Below the pieces are notes generated by a model. It was given only the letters and a program-made list of their open reading frames with translations, had not been told where the DNA came from and did not search any database. Source: Sphingomonas panni (GTDB lineage: Bacteria; Pseudomonadota; Alphaproteobacteria; Sphingomonadales; Sphingomonadaceae). Taken from it: 64,000 nt of DNA. A program made the position numbers and the translations under genes. Below are positions 56,701-64,000 of this stretch, in pieces. Location: assembly GCF_022664435.1 (NCBI RefSeq), contig NZ_JAKREU010000002.1:248001-312000 (forward strand). Reading direction: 5' to 3'. Positions within the stretch are counted from its first letter, which is position 1. Each line of letters starts with the position of its first letter.

Positions 56701-57906
56701 CTAATCCCGTACCAGCCGGGCAACCAGTTCGACATGCGTCGACCAGCGGAATTGTCCGACCGGCTGGACCCAGTCGATACGGTATCCTGCCTGTACCAGC
56801 GTCTTGGCATCGCGCGCGAAGCTACTGGGATTACACGAGACATAGGCGATTACCGGCGCCTGGCTCTCGGCCAGTGCCGCCGCCTGTTCGCGGGCTCCTG
56901 CACGGGGCGGGTCGAGGATCACCGCATCGAACCGGTCGAGTTCGGTCGCCGTCAACGGGCGACGGAACAGGTCGCGATGGTCGGCGACGACGGAGCGGCC
57001 AGCGCGCGCGGCGGCAAGCTTCAGCGCCATGATCGCTTCACGGCCCGCTTCCCCGGCATAGGTCCGCGTCGTGGCGTCGCGCGACAGGGTGAAGGTGCCG
57101 AGACCCGCGAACAGGTCGGCGACGATCGCCGCCCCTGCGACCGCTTCGTCGACCGCCGCGATCAATGCCGCCTCGCCATCGCCGGTCGCCTGCAGGAAGC
57201 TGCCCGGCGGGAACGGGACCGGCACGCCGCCCAGCGTTACCGTCACCGGCTCCGGTTCCCAGCGTGCCTCCGCCCCCATGCCGTCGTCGATCGACAGCCG
57301 GGCGAGGCGCTGGTCCTGCGCGAAGGTCGTGAGCGCTTCGGCCGCGGCCAGTCCGTCCGCGATCTTGCCGATGATGAGGACGTCGACGCCCTGATCGACC
57401 CGCGCCAGATGCACGTCGGCGCGCGAACGGTCCTTGAGCGCGGTCGCCAGCAGCCAGCGCAACGGTGCGACGGCGGCGAAGAGTTCGGGCAACAGGACGT
57501 GGCATTCGCGCACATCAACGATGCGGTGGGTACCGCTTTCGGTGAAGCCCAGCGTCACCTGCTTGCCGCGCCGGTCAGCGTGGAGCGTCGCACGACGGCG
57601 GGTGTAGGGCGCCGACAGGATCGCCGGGCGGACAACCGCGTCGAGCGACTGCGACGCGAGTGCGCCACGCACCCGGTCGGCGACGAAATCGGACTCACTG
57701 GTCAGGTCGAGATGCTGGAGCTGGCACCCCCCACAGGTCGGAAAATGTCGACACGGCGGCTCGGCGTGATGGGGGCCATGCGCCAGCGTGCCGTCGGGCA
57801 ACAGCCGGTCGCCGGGCGCGGCGAACGGAACGTGGCAGCCATCGACCGTCACGCCTTCCCCCCGCGCCGCGACGCGCACGATCAGGTCGTCGTCGGTCAG
57901 CGACAT
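56701..57906 (-). CDS. TrmA/RumA-type RNA uracil-C5-methyltransferase
   Basis: A 401-residue SAM-dependent enzyme with a TRAM-like N-terminus and an iron-sulfur binding set: C52, C58 and C61 in PCRHFPTCGGC, plus a further cysteine in VRECHVL near residue 150. SAM-binding segment ADLFAGLGTFTLSRDA, ILDPPRAG and the catalytic VSCNPSSFARD are present. It resembles the RlmD/RumA group but is shorter. Whether it modifies 23S rRNA or tRNA is open. ATG 57906 overlaps the nnr end by ten bases. Confidence 0.92.
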   Translation of the reverse strand: MSLTDDDLIVRVAARGEGVTVDGCHVPFAAPGDRLLPDGTLAHGPHHAEPPCRHFPTCGGCQLQHLDLTSESDFVADRVRGALASQSLDAVVRPAILSAPYTRRRATLHADRRGKQVTLGFTESGTHRIVDVRECHVLLPELFAAVAPLRWLLATALKDRSRADVHLARVDQGVDVLIIGKIADGLAAAEALTTFAQDQRLARLSIDDGMGAEARWEPEPVTVTLGGVPVPFPPGSFLQATGDGEAALIAAVDEAVAGAAIVADLFAGLGTFTLSRDATTRTYAGEAGREAIMALKLAAARAGRSVVADHRDLFRRPLTATELDRFDAVILDPPRAGAREQAAALAESQAPVIAYVSCNPSSFARDAKTLVQAGYRIDWVQPVGQFRWSTHVELVARLVRD

Positions 57907-59291
57907 TCGGCGACCGCCTGACCAAGGTGACCGATCAGCGCGTCGGCGACAAAGGCCGGGCCAGCGAGCCGCGCGGCGCGGCCGTGCAGCCACACCGCCT
58001 GCGCTGCCGCCGCTTCCCCCGCAGGTCGCAGCCGCGCGGCAAGGATACCGGCCAGCACGTCCCCCGTGCCGGCGGTCGACAGCCACGAAGGCGCATCGGG
58101 GGAGACGGCGACGGTGCCGTCGGGAGTAGCAATCACGGTATCGGGGCCTTTATGGACGATGGTGGCGCGCACCTGTAGCGCAGCTTGGGCGGTCCGGTCG
58201 ATCTTGTTCCCGGTGCCCTGCCCGAACATGCGGTCGAACTCGCCGCTATGCGGCGTGAGGAAGGTAGGCGCATCACGGGCGACGATGCGATCGACGCCGG
58301 CAGGCCCCAACAGCGAAATCGCATCGCCATCGATTACCAGCGGCGCGTCGGAGGCAAGCGCGGCGTCGATCCATTGCGCAGCCCTGTCGTCGCGACCCAG
58401 CCCCGGCCCGACCAGGACCGCCGCCAAACGTTCATCGGCCAGCAGCGTGTCGAGATCGCCGGCCGGACGGCGCACCAGCGCATCGGGAGCACCGCAATCG
58501 GTATCGTCGCCGGCCAGCACGACATAGCCTGCGCCGGCCGATAGCGCGGCACGGGCCGCCAGCCGAGCGGCACCGGGCATCGCGCCGGACAGGACGGCAA
58601 CTAGGCCCCGACGATATTTATGCGCGTCGCGATCCGGAGCAGTAATCACCGGTCGGGCGATGGTCCGTGGCGCAACGGGCAGCGCGATACCGAGATTGGC
58701 GAGCAGGACATGCCCCATGCGCGTCACCTGCGGCCCGGTGACGTGCGCCGGCTTCAACGCGCCTAGTGCGACCGTCACGTCCGCCCGTCCGGCACCGGCA
58801 AACGCCTGCCCGGCATCGGCGTCGACCCCGCTGGGCACATCGATGGCGATGACATAGGCGTCGCGTGTCAGCCGCTCCAGTTCTGTCGCAAGGTCGGTCG
58901 CGAGTGGCCGGGACAGGCCGATGCCGAACAGGCCGTCGACGACGACTGGGCGTACCGCCGCATCAGCCAGCGACGAGACCTCCCCGGACCACGTGGCCCG
59001 TACCCGCTCGGCCGCGCCGGAAGTACGTCCGGGCATCGCAGCGACGCCGACATCGACGCCCCGGCTTCGAAGAAGTCTAGCGCAAACAAAGGCATCGCCA
59101 CCATTATTGCCAGGTCCCGCGAGCAGCAGCACCGGTCGGCCGAGCGCCAATCGACGTACCTCGCGTGCCACCGCCAGGCCCGCATGTTCCATCAGTGCGT
59201 CCTGCGTCACGCCGGACGCAAAGGCGGCTTCCTCTGCCGCTCGCATCTGTGCGGTATTCAGGATCGGCGCGTTCGCCGGGAACAGGGTCAT
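57897..59291 (-). CDS. nnr: Bifunctional NAD(P)HX epimerase/dehydratase
   Basis: A 464-residue repair enzyme for hydrated NAD(P)H. N-terminal YjeF_N epimerase domain (about residues 1-210) with LLLAGPGNNGGDAFVCARLL and VDGLFGIGLSRP. C-terminal ADP-dependent dehydratase of ribokinase fold with VLVGPGLGRDD, APLVIDGDAISLL, LTPHSGEFDRMF and the final WLSTAGTGDVLAGILAARL. The ATG overlaps the upstream lipoprotein stop (ATGA). Complete two-domain form. Confidence 0.96.
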   Translation of the reverse strand: MTLFPANAPILNTAQMRAAEEAAFASGVTQDALMEHAGLAVAREVRRLALGRPVLLLAGPGNNGGDAFVCARLLRSRGVDVGVAAMPGRTSGAAERVRATWSGEVSSLADAAVRPVVVDGLFGIGLSRPLATDLATELERLTRDAYVIAIDVPSGVDADAGQAFAGAGRADVTVALGALKPAHVTGPQVTRMGHVLLANLGIALPVAPRTIARPVITAPDRDAHKYRRGLVAVLSGAMPGAARLAARAALSAGAGYVVLAGDDTDCGAPDALVRRPAGDLDTLLADERLAAVLVGPGLGRDDRAAQWIDAALASDAPLVIDGDAISLLGPAGVDRIVARDAPTFLTPHSGEFDRMFGQGTGNKIDRTAQAALQVRATIVHKGPDTVIATPDGTVAVSPDAPSWLSTAGTGDVLAGILAARLRPAGEAAAAQAVWLHGRAARLAGPAFVADALIGHLGQAVAECR

Positions 59292-59686
59292 CGAGCAACG
59301 GGTCCGACGGTCGCGGGCAGGCGATAGCGGGCGCCACCGATCGCGACCTCGATACGATTGTCGCTGACCACCGTGACCTTCGCCACCTCCGCGCCATCGG
59401 CCGCGATCACGCCGCGACCGTCGTTGGCGATGCGCAACCGGTGGAAACCGCCATCGGGCTGACGGACCGTCAGCAGCGCGCCTTCTGTGTCGGCGGTCCG
59501 CTCTATCGTGCAGTTCGCGGCAAGCGGTGCAATCGCGTCGGCGGCACATTCGATCCGACCGGCGTCATCGGCAGCGGCGCGTTGCTCCGCTTCGATATTC
59601 GCCAGAACGGCTGGGTCGGGTCGCCGCTCGCAGGCCGCCAGCAACAGGATGGCAGCAAGGGCGAGGCGGGAACCGGATATCGTCAT
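59288..59686 (-). CDS. Hypothetical lipoprotein
   Basis: A 132-residue protein with a lipobox (SRLALAAILLLAAC, Cys around residue 18) and a small beta-rich body (GALLTVRQPDGGFHRLRIANDGRGVIAADGAEVAKVTVVSDNRIEVAIGGARYRLPA). Two more cysteines lie in RIECAADAIAPLAANCTIE. Translationally coupled to nnr. Unknown function, but this gene pairing looks like a small conserved unit. Confidence 0.78.
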   Translation of the reverse strand: MTISGSRLALAAILLLAACERRPDPAVLANIEAEQRAAADDAGRIECAADAIAPLAANCTIERTADTEGALLTVRQPDGGFHRLRIANDGRGVIAADGAEVAKVTVVSDNRIEVAIGGARYRLPATVGPVAR

Positions 59687-59732
59687 GGCGACGGGATAAC
59701 ACACCGCGCTACAAACCGTATCCCTGCACGGG

Positions 59733-59780
59733 CGGGGGTCCAGAGCTGCACGCCTTACGCGGCGCAACTCTGGCCCCCCG
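59733..59780 (-). terminator. Long hairpin downstream of ilvD
   Basis: Arms 59733-59754 and 59761-59780 pair with few mismatches (CGGGGGTCCAGAG side with CTCTGGCCCCCCG side), loop around 59755-59760. It lies 39 bases past the ilvD stop, before the next gene. Likely terminator of ilvD. Confidence 0.5.
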
Positions 59781-59818
59781 TTTGCACACGAGTATGCCTA
59801 CCCTAACGGTCGACAGGA

Positions 59819-61540
59819 TCAGATATCGGCGTAGACGTGCCGTTCCGCCTTCGCACCCGGATGTGTTACCGCCCCCTGATAGGCCGGGCCGACCGTCGTC
59901 GAATAGCGCCACAGCGCACCCGACTGATAATCGTTGACGCGGGGCTGCCACTTCGAACGGCGTTCGGCCAGCACGTCGGGCGCCACGTCGAGGTCGATCG
60001 TACCCGCTTCGGCGTCAATGGTGATGATGTCGCCATCCTCGACCAGCGCGATCGGGCCACCTTCGGCTGCTTCCGGGCCGACATGGCCGATGCAGAAACC
60101 GCGCGTCCCGCCCGAGAAGCGGCCATCGGTAATGAGCGCAACGGTCTCACCCATGCCAAGACCATAGAGCGCAGCGGTGGTCGACAGCATTTCGCGCATC
60201 CCCGGACCGCCCTTCGGCCCTTCGTAGCGGATCACGATGACGGTGCCGTCGGTGATGCTGCGCTGCTCGACGGCAGCGAAGGCATCTTCCTCGCAATCGA
60301 ACACGCGCGCGGTGCCGGTGAACTGCAACCGCTTCATGCCGGCCACCTTCACGATCGCCCCATCTGGGGCCAGCGTGCCGCGCAGACCGACGACGCCACC
60401 GGTCGGGGTAATCGGCGTCTTGACGTCGTAGATGACCTTCTGGTCCGGGTTCCACGTCACTTCGTCGATATTCTCACCGAGCGTCTTGCCGGTGACCGTC
60501 ATGCAGCTGCCGTCGAGCAGGTCGTTGGCGAGCATCGTCTTCATCAGCATGTAGACGCCGCCGGCCTCGTACATGTCCTTCGCGACATATTTGCCACCAG
60601 GCTTGAGGTCTGCGACGTAAGGCGTTGATTTGAAAGCCTCCGCCACGTCGAACAGATCGAATTCGATCCCCGCTTCGTTGGCCATGGACGGCAGGTGCAG
60701 GGCGGCATTGGTCGAGCCGCCAGTCGCCGCGACGACGCGCGCGGCGTTGATGAAGGCAGCACGGGTGGCGATGTCGCGCGGGCGCAGGTTCAGGCGAACC
60801 AGCTCCATCACCTGCTTGCCGGCGGCGATCGCAATTTCCTCGCGGCTGCGATAGGGTGCCGGCACCATGTTCGAATTGGGCAGCGACAGGCCGATCGCCT
60901 CGCCGACGCACGCCATGGTGTTCGCGGTGAACTGTCCGCCGCACGCGCCGTGCCCCGGGCAGGCGACCTTTTCCAGCGCGGTGAGGTCGTGCAGCGGGCA
61001 GTTGCCGGCGGCATATCGACCGACCGCTTCGAACACGTCGACCACGGTGACGTCGCGATCCTCGAACCGGCCGGGCAGGATCGATCCGCCATAGACGAAG
61101 ATCGACGGCACGTTGAGGCGCAACATCGCCATCATCATGCCGGGCAGCGACTTGTCGCACCCGGCAAAGCCGACCAGCGCATCATAGCAATGGCCGCGCA
61201 CCGACAGCTCGACCGAATCGGCGATGACTTCGCGGCTGACCAGCGAGGATTTCATCCCTTGATGGCCCATGGCGATGCCGTCGGTGACGGTGATGGTGTT
61301 GAACCGGCGCGGCATCCCGCCGCCGGCCACCACGCCCTCGCGCGCGGCATCGGCCTGGAAATCGAGCGTCGTGTTGCACGGCGCACTGTCGTTGCCGGCT
61401 GAGGCGAGTGCCACGAACGGCTTGGCGATATCCTCTTCGGCGATCCCCATCGCGTAATAATAGCTGCGATGCGGCGCGCGTTCGGGGCCGACGGAAACGT
61501 GGCGGCTGGGCAGCCGCGATTTGTCGAAATTCTGGGTCAT
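59819..61540 (-). CDS. ilvD: Dihydroxy-acid dehydratase
   Basis: A 573-residue iron-sulfur dehydratase in branched-chain amino acid synthesis, making 2-keto-isovalerate or 2-keto-3-methylvalerate. Cluster cysteines C55 ([10 protein letters not shown]), C128 ([11 protein letters not shown]) and C200 ([12 protein letters not shown]) are present. C-terminal [23 protein letters not shown] also fits. Single gene, ending at a hairpin. No leader peptide or attenuator was seen upstream. Confidence 0.97.
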   Translation of the reverse strand: MTQNFDKSRLPSRHVSVGPERAPHRSYYYAMGIAEEDIAKPFVALASAGNDSAPCNTTLDFQADAAREGVVAGGGMPRRFNTITVTDGIAMGHQGMKSSLVSREVIADSVELSVRGHCYDALVGFAGCDKSLPGMMMAMLRLNVPSIFVYGGSILPGRFEDRDVTVVDVFEAVGRYAAGNCPLHDLTALEKVACPGHGACGGQFTANTMACVGEAIGLSLPNSNMVPAPYRSREEIAIAAGKQVMELVRLNLRPRDIATRAAFINAARVVAATGGSTNAALHLPSMANEAGIEFDLFDVAEAFKSTPYVADLKPGGKYVAKDMYEAGGVYMLMKTMLANDLLDGSCMTVTGKTLGENIDEVTWNPDQKVIYDVKTPITPTGGVVGLRGTLAPDGAIVKVAGMKRLQFTGTARVFDCEEDAFAAVEQRSITDGTVIVIRYEGPKGGPGMREMLSTTAALYGLGMGETVALITDGRFSGGTRGFCIGHVGPEAAEGGPIALVEDGDIITIDAEAGTIDLDVAPDVLAERRSKWQPRVNDYQSGALWRYSTTVGPAYQGAVTHPGAKAERHVYADI

Positions 61541-61549
61541 GGCGACAGC

Positions 61550-62275
61550 CTATTGCGCAGCAGCGCCCTCCAGCGCAAGTCCGTTGCGCACTGCGGCGAT
61601 CATATCGGCAAGAATCCCGCACCAGACCGTCACGCCTTCGACGTCGGCGATCAGGTCGTTGCGAACCTCGACTGACAGCGACGGGACACCTTGCCCGTCG
61701 GCGTGACGGTCCAGCGTCGCGTTGAGGACGCGGCCCGAGTAGGGTTGCTGGTCGCCGGTTGGGATGCCTTGTGCGCGGAGGTGATCGATCGCGATGCGCG
61801 CGGCGCGGTCGTCGCGACCATAGAGAATGCCGGCATCCCACGGACGCGGTTCACCGCCGGTTTCAAGCCGGGGCGTAAAGCTGTGGATCGCGACGATTAG
61901 CTTCGGGCGGTCGCGCCGGACCTGATCGCGGATCGCGCGATGATAGGGCGCGTGGAAGCGGGCGATGCGGTCGGCGCGATCGGCACCGGCATTGGCGGCG
62001 ATGGCGTGGCCATCGGACAGTTCAGGGATCAGGCCGGGATGATCGCTCTGCCGGTGCAAGTCGATGACGAGGCGCGACACCGTGCCCAGGATTGCGGGGG
62101 CATCGAGCCGGACGGACAATGCTCGGGTCAGCGGCCCTGCCCCGATATCGACCCCCACATGCAGCGCCAGCAGATGGGGCGGAATGGCAATGTCGTCCGG
62201 CACCCGGGCGGACGCATGATCGCACAGCAGAAGCAGGCCAGTGTCGGTTCCGGGCAGGTGGTCGGCAGCAGACAT
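61550..62275 (-). CDS. N-formylglutamate amidohydrolase family protein
   Basis: A 241-residue member of the family, with LLLLCDHASARVPDDI, VDIGAGPLTRALSVRL, SRLVIDLHRQSDHPGLIPELSDG, VAIHSFTPRL and LSVEVRNDLI. N-formylglutamate amidohydrolases act in histidine degradation, but no hut genes are nearby, so a related deformylase activity is as likely. Follows the enoyl-CoA hydratase stop immediately (TGAATG). Confidence 0.88.
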   Translation of the reverse strand: MSAADHLPGTDTGLLLLCDHASARVPDDIAIPPHLLALHVGVDIGAGPLTRALSVRLDAPAILGTVSRLVIDLHRQSDHPGLIPELSDGHAIAANAGADRADRIARFHAPYHRAIRDQVRRDRPKLIVAIHSFTPRLETGGEPRPWDAGILYGRDDRAARIAIDHLRAQGIPTGDQQPYSGRVLNATLDRHADGQGVPSLSVEVRNDLIADVEGVTVWCGILADMIAAVRNGLALEGAAAQ

Positions 62276-62995
62276 TCAGAACTCCGGCGGTCGACGGTCG
62301 TGAAACGCGGCCAGGCCTTCGATCAGTTCGGGACCGCCAAAGGCGGCGTCGAACCGTTCCTCCCCACCCGGTACAGCGTCGATGGCGAGCTTCAGGGCGC
62401 GCACGACGTCGGGGGCGTTGGCGGCGATGCGGTTGGCGATCGCCAGCGCATCGTCGCAACGGTGATGGGCGAGGCCGATGGCGTACGCTTCGTCGGCGTC
62501 GATGGTGTCACCGGTAAACAGCAACCGCGCCGCTCGCCCCCGCCCGACCGCCGCGACCAGACGCGCGATGTCGGCGGGCGGGTACAATATGCCCAGCCGT
62601 GCCGGCGGCACCGCGTAACGTGCTCCATCGCCGGCGACGATCAGGTCGCACGCCAGTGCCAGCGCGACCGCCGCACCGAAGCAGCCGCCATCGACCGCCG
62701 CAATGACGGGCATCGGCAGGCGGGCCACGCCCTCGATCGCAGCGGAGAGGCTTTCCCGAAAGATCGCGCGACGAACGGGATCGCGCTGCAGGTCGGCGAA
62801 TTCGGCGATGTCTGCCCCGGCGGAAAAGATACCCGGCTCACGCGAGGCGATCAGCACGACGCGCGCGTCGGACACCGCCAGATCCGCCGTCCACTTTGCC
62901 AGCGCCTGCCAACCCGCGATCGGCAACGCATTGCGCGCCCTGCGCCGGGCCAGCCACAGCGTCACGACCGCCCCATCGCGGGTACAGTCGATCAT
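62276..62995 (-). CDS. Enoyl-CoA hydratase/isomerase-like protein
   Basis: A 239-residue crotonase-fold protein with LWLARRRARNALPIAGWQAL, GIFSAGADIAEFADLQ and IAAVDGGCFGAAVALALACDLIVAGDGARYAVPPARLGILYPPADIARLV. The region where the catalytic glutamates normally lie reads LGILYPP, so classical hydratase activity is uncertain. Start ATG 62995 lacks a Shine-Dalgarno: the bases before it are the complement of one. Head-to-tail with the N-formylglutamate amidohydrolase gene without spacing. Confidence 0.86.
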   Translation of the reverse strand: MIDCTRDGAVVTLWLARRRARNALPIAGWQALAKWTADLAVSDARVVLIASREPGIFSAGADIAEFADLQRDPVRRAIFRESLSAAIEGVARLPMPVIAAVDGGCFGAAVALALACDLIVAGDGARYAVPPARLGILYPPADIARLVAAVGRGRAARLLFTGDTIDADEAYAIGLAHHRCDDALAIANRIAANAPDVVRALKLAIDAVPGGEERFDAAFGGPELIEGLAAFHDRRPPEF

Positions 62996-63144
62996 GGAGG
63001 AGAAGTGGGCGGCGTCCGAAGAGACCGCCCACGGACGACCCGCTCCTGGCGTTTGATCCGCTGAGGGGCTGTCGCAAGCTTCGCGCCAATGCGCTCCCCC
63101 TCCGTCAGCGGCCCGCGGCTGTTCTGTTTCGGGACGGTCGACTG

Positions 63145-63972
63145 TCACGCGAGTGCCGTTTCGAGACACCACCACTCGGGTCGCGCCGCGCGGATCGCTG
63201 TCGCAGCGGCGGCGCAATCCTCTGCACGATCGAACAGTGCGAAACACGTCGCCCCCGATCCGGACATGCGCGCCAGCCGGACCCCTGTTGCCTGCACCAG
63301 CAGCGCAAGGACCGCATCGATGGCAGGCGCAAGTGCCCGCGCCGGGGGTTCGAGGTCGTTGCGGCCGTTCATGGCGATGGCGAGCGCGTCACCGTCGGGA
63401 AGCGCGCCGCGATCGATCCGGTCCCACCCGGCAAAGACCGCGGCCGTCGACACACCGACGCCCGGATTGACCAGCAGCACCGGCAGCGGCGGCACGTCGA
63501 TCGGGCTCAGTCGCTCGCCCCGGCCGCGGCCGATCATCGTCCGCCCCGCCAGACAGGCGGGAACGTCGGAGCCGAGCGCGGCGGCGATCTTCATGAGCCT
63601 GGCATCGTCAAGCGCAACATCGGCAAGCCTGGCCATAGCGCGCAAGGTCGCGGCGGCATCGGCCGATCCGCCGCCGATGCCTGATGCGACCGGCAGATGC
63701 TTGTCGAGGACGATCGACAGCGGATCGCCGATACCGAATTCGGCGCGGAACGCATCGCGGGCACGGGTAACCAGATTGTCGCCCTCCCCGCCCAATCCGC
63801 CGGCGAAGGGGCCGATGATCGCGAAGCCGTCGCGTGTCCCCGCGGTCAGGCGCACCGTGTCGCCATCGCGGACGAACACGAATAGCGTTTCGAGTTCATG
63901 ATAGCCATCGTCGCGCCGGGCGCGGACGTGGAGGGCGAGGTTCAACTTGGCGGGCGCGGGTTCGACGATCAT
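63145..63972 (-). CDS. ispE: 4-diphosphocytidyl-2-C-methyl-D-erythritol kinase
   Basis: A 275-residue GHMP kinase of the MEP isoprenoid pathway. Substrate motif APAKLNLALHVRARRDDGYHELETLF at the N-terminus, ATP loop HLPVASGIGGGSADAAATLRA and the C-terminal RMSGSGATCFALFD. Start ATG 63972. About 28 bases remain upstream to the window end, and those bases are too few to assign to a gene. Confidence 0.96.
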   Translation of the reverse strand: MIVEPAPAKLNLALHVRARRDDGYHELETLFVFVRDGDTVRLTAGTRDGFAIIGPFAGGLGGEGDNLVTRARDAFRAEFGIGDPLSIVLDKHLPVASGIGGGSADAAATLRAMARLADVALDDARLMKIAAALGSDVPACLAGRTMIGRGRGERLSPIDVPPLPVLLVNPGVGVSTAAVFAGWDRIDRGALPDGDALAIAMNGRNDLEPPARALAPAIDAVLALLVQATGVRLARMSGSGATCFALFDRAEDCAAAATAIRAARPEWWCLETALA

Positions 63973-64000
63973 CGCGGTCAGCGATGCGACGAAGCCGGCC

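Noticed and set aside
63973..64000. C-terminal end of a gene upstream of ispE
   Set aside because: Only 28 bases are available; more than one frame is open, so no call is justified.

Overview
The window is a GC-rich (mid-60s % by eye), gene-dense chromosomal segment from an alphaproteobacterium, most probably a Sphingomonas-type member of the Sphingomonadales. Pointers are the nuoABCDE order, the small coiled-coil gene + zapA + 6S RNA + 5-formyl-THF cyclo-ligase block, the propionyl-CoA/methylmalonyl-CoA gene set with bioB inside it, and many short palindromes of the kind scattered through sphingomonad chromosomes. No phage, integrase, insertion sequence, rRNA or CRISPR was seen. Apart from the palindromes this reads as core genome.

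Layout. 1-3.6 kb (minus): complex I genes nuoA-B-C-D-E, all overlapping, with an unexpected NTF2/SnoaL-like gene between nuoD and nuoE. 3.7-8.1 kb: a secreted YbjN-like protein, an inositol-monophosphatase family enzyme, EF-P, an L,D-transpeptidase plus M23 peptidase pair, and thiE. 8.6-15 kb (minus): class I fructose-bisphosphate aldolase, a MazF/RHH toxin-antitoxin pair, pgk, a MOSC protein, gap and tkt, which together form a lower-glycolysis/pentose-phosphate group. 15.1-16.6 kb (plus): ZauP-like protein, zapA, 6S RNA, fau and a DUF2842 protein. 16.6-22.7 kb: two identical tRNA-Asp genes about 3.8 kb apart flanking a porin, an M20 amidohydrolase and a hydroxyacid reductase, followed by an AI-2E-type permease, a CinA-type amidase and a small basic protein.

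22.7-37.6 kb: a GT4 glycosyltransferase and GH13 glucosidase, then the propionate route. pccA, lprI-like, bioB, mcm and an enoyl-CoA hydratase lie on the minus strand. pccB, two small genes and the methylmalonyl-CoA epimerase lie on the plus strand, with an RcnB-like protein, an orphan [2Fe-2S] oxidoreductase subunit and a LigB-type dioxygenase between the two arms. Together they convert propionyl-CoA to succinyl-CoA, and BioB supplies the biotin PccA needs.

37.8-46.5 kb: a 2OG-Fe(II) oxygenase, an SDR, purF, hisI, photolyase, a histone-deacetylase-like hydrolase, RppH and a DUF481 protein. 46.5-52.1 kb (plus): an arginine catabolic operon (M20 hydrolase, astA, astB), an rRNA methyltransferase and an agmatinase-like ureohydrolase with an altered metal motif. 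52.2-64 kb: rmuC, def, recR, fmt, truA, a 23S/tRNA uracil methyltransferase, the NAD(P)HX repair enzyme, ilvD, an N-formylglutamate amidohydrolase, an enoyl-CoA hydratase and ispE.

The most unusual observation is a family of about ten two-armed palindromes (arms about 23-32 bp, spacers about 35-70 bp). Most are intergenic, but one lies in frame inside pccA and another in frame near the 5' end of bioB, adding about 30 residues to each protein. This resembles the protein-coding palindromic elements described in Rickettsia.
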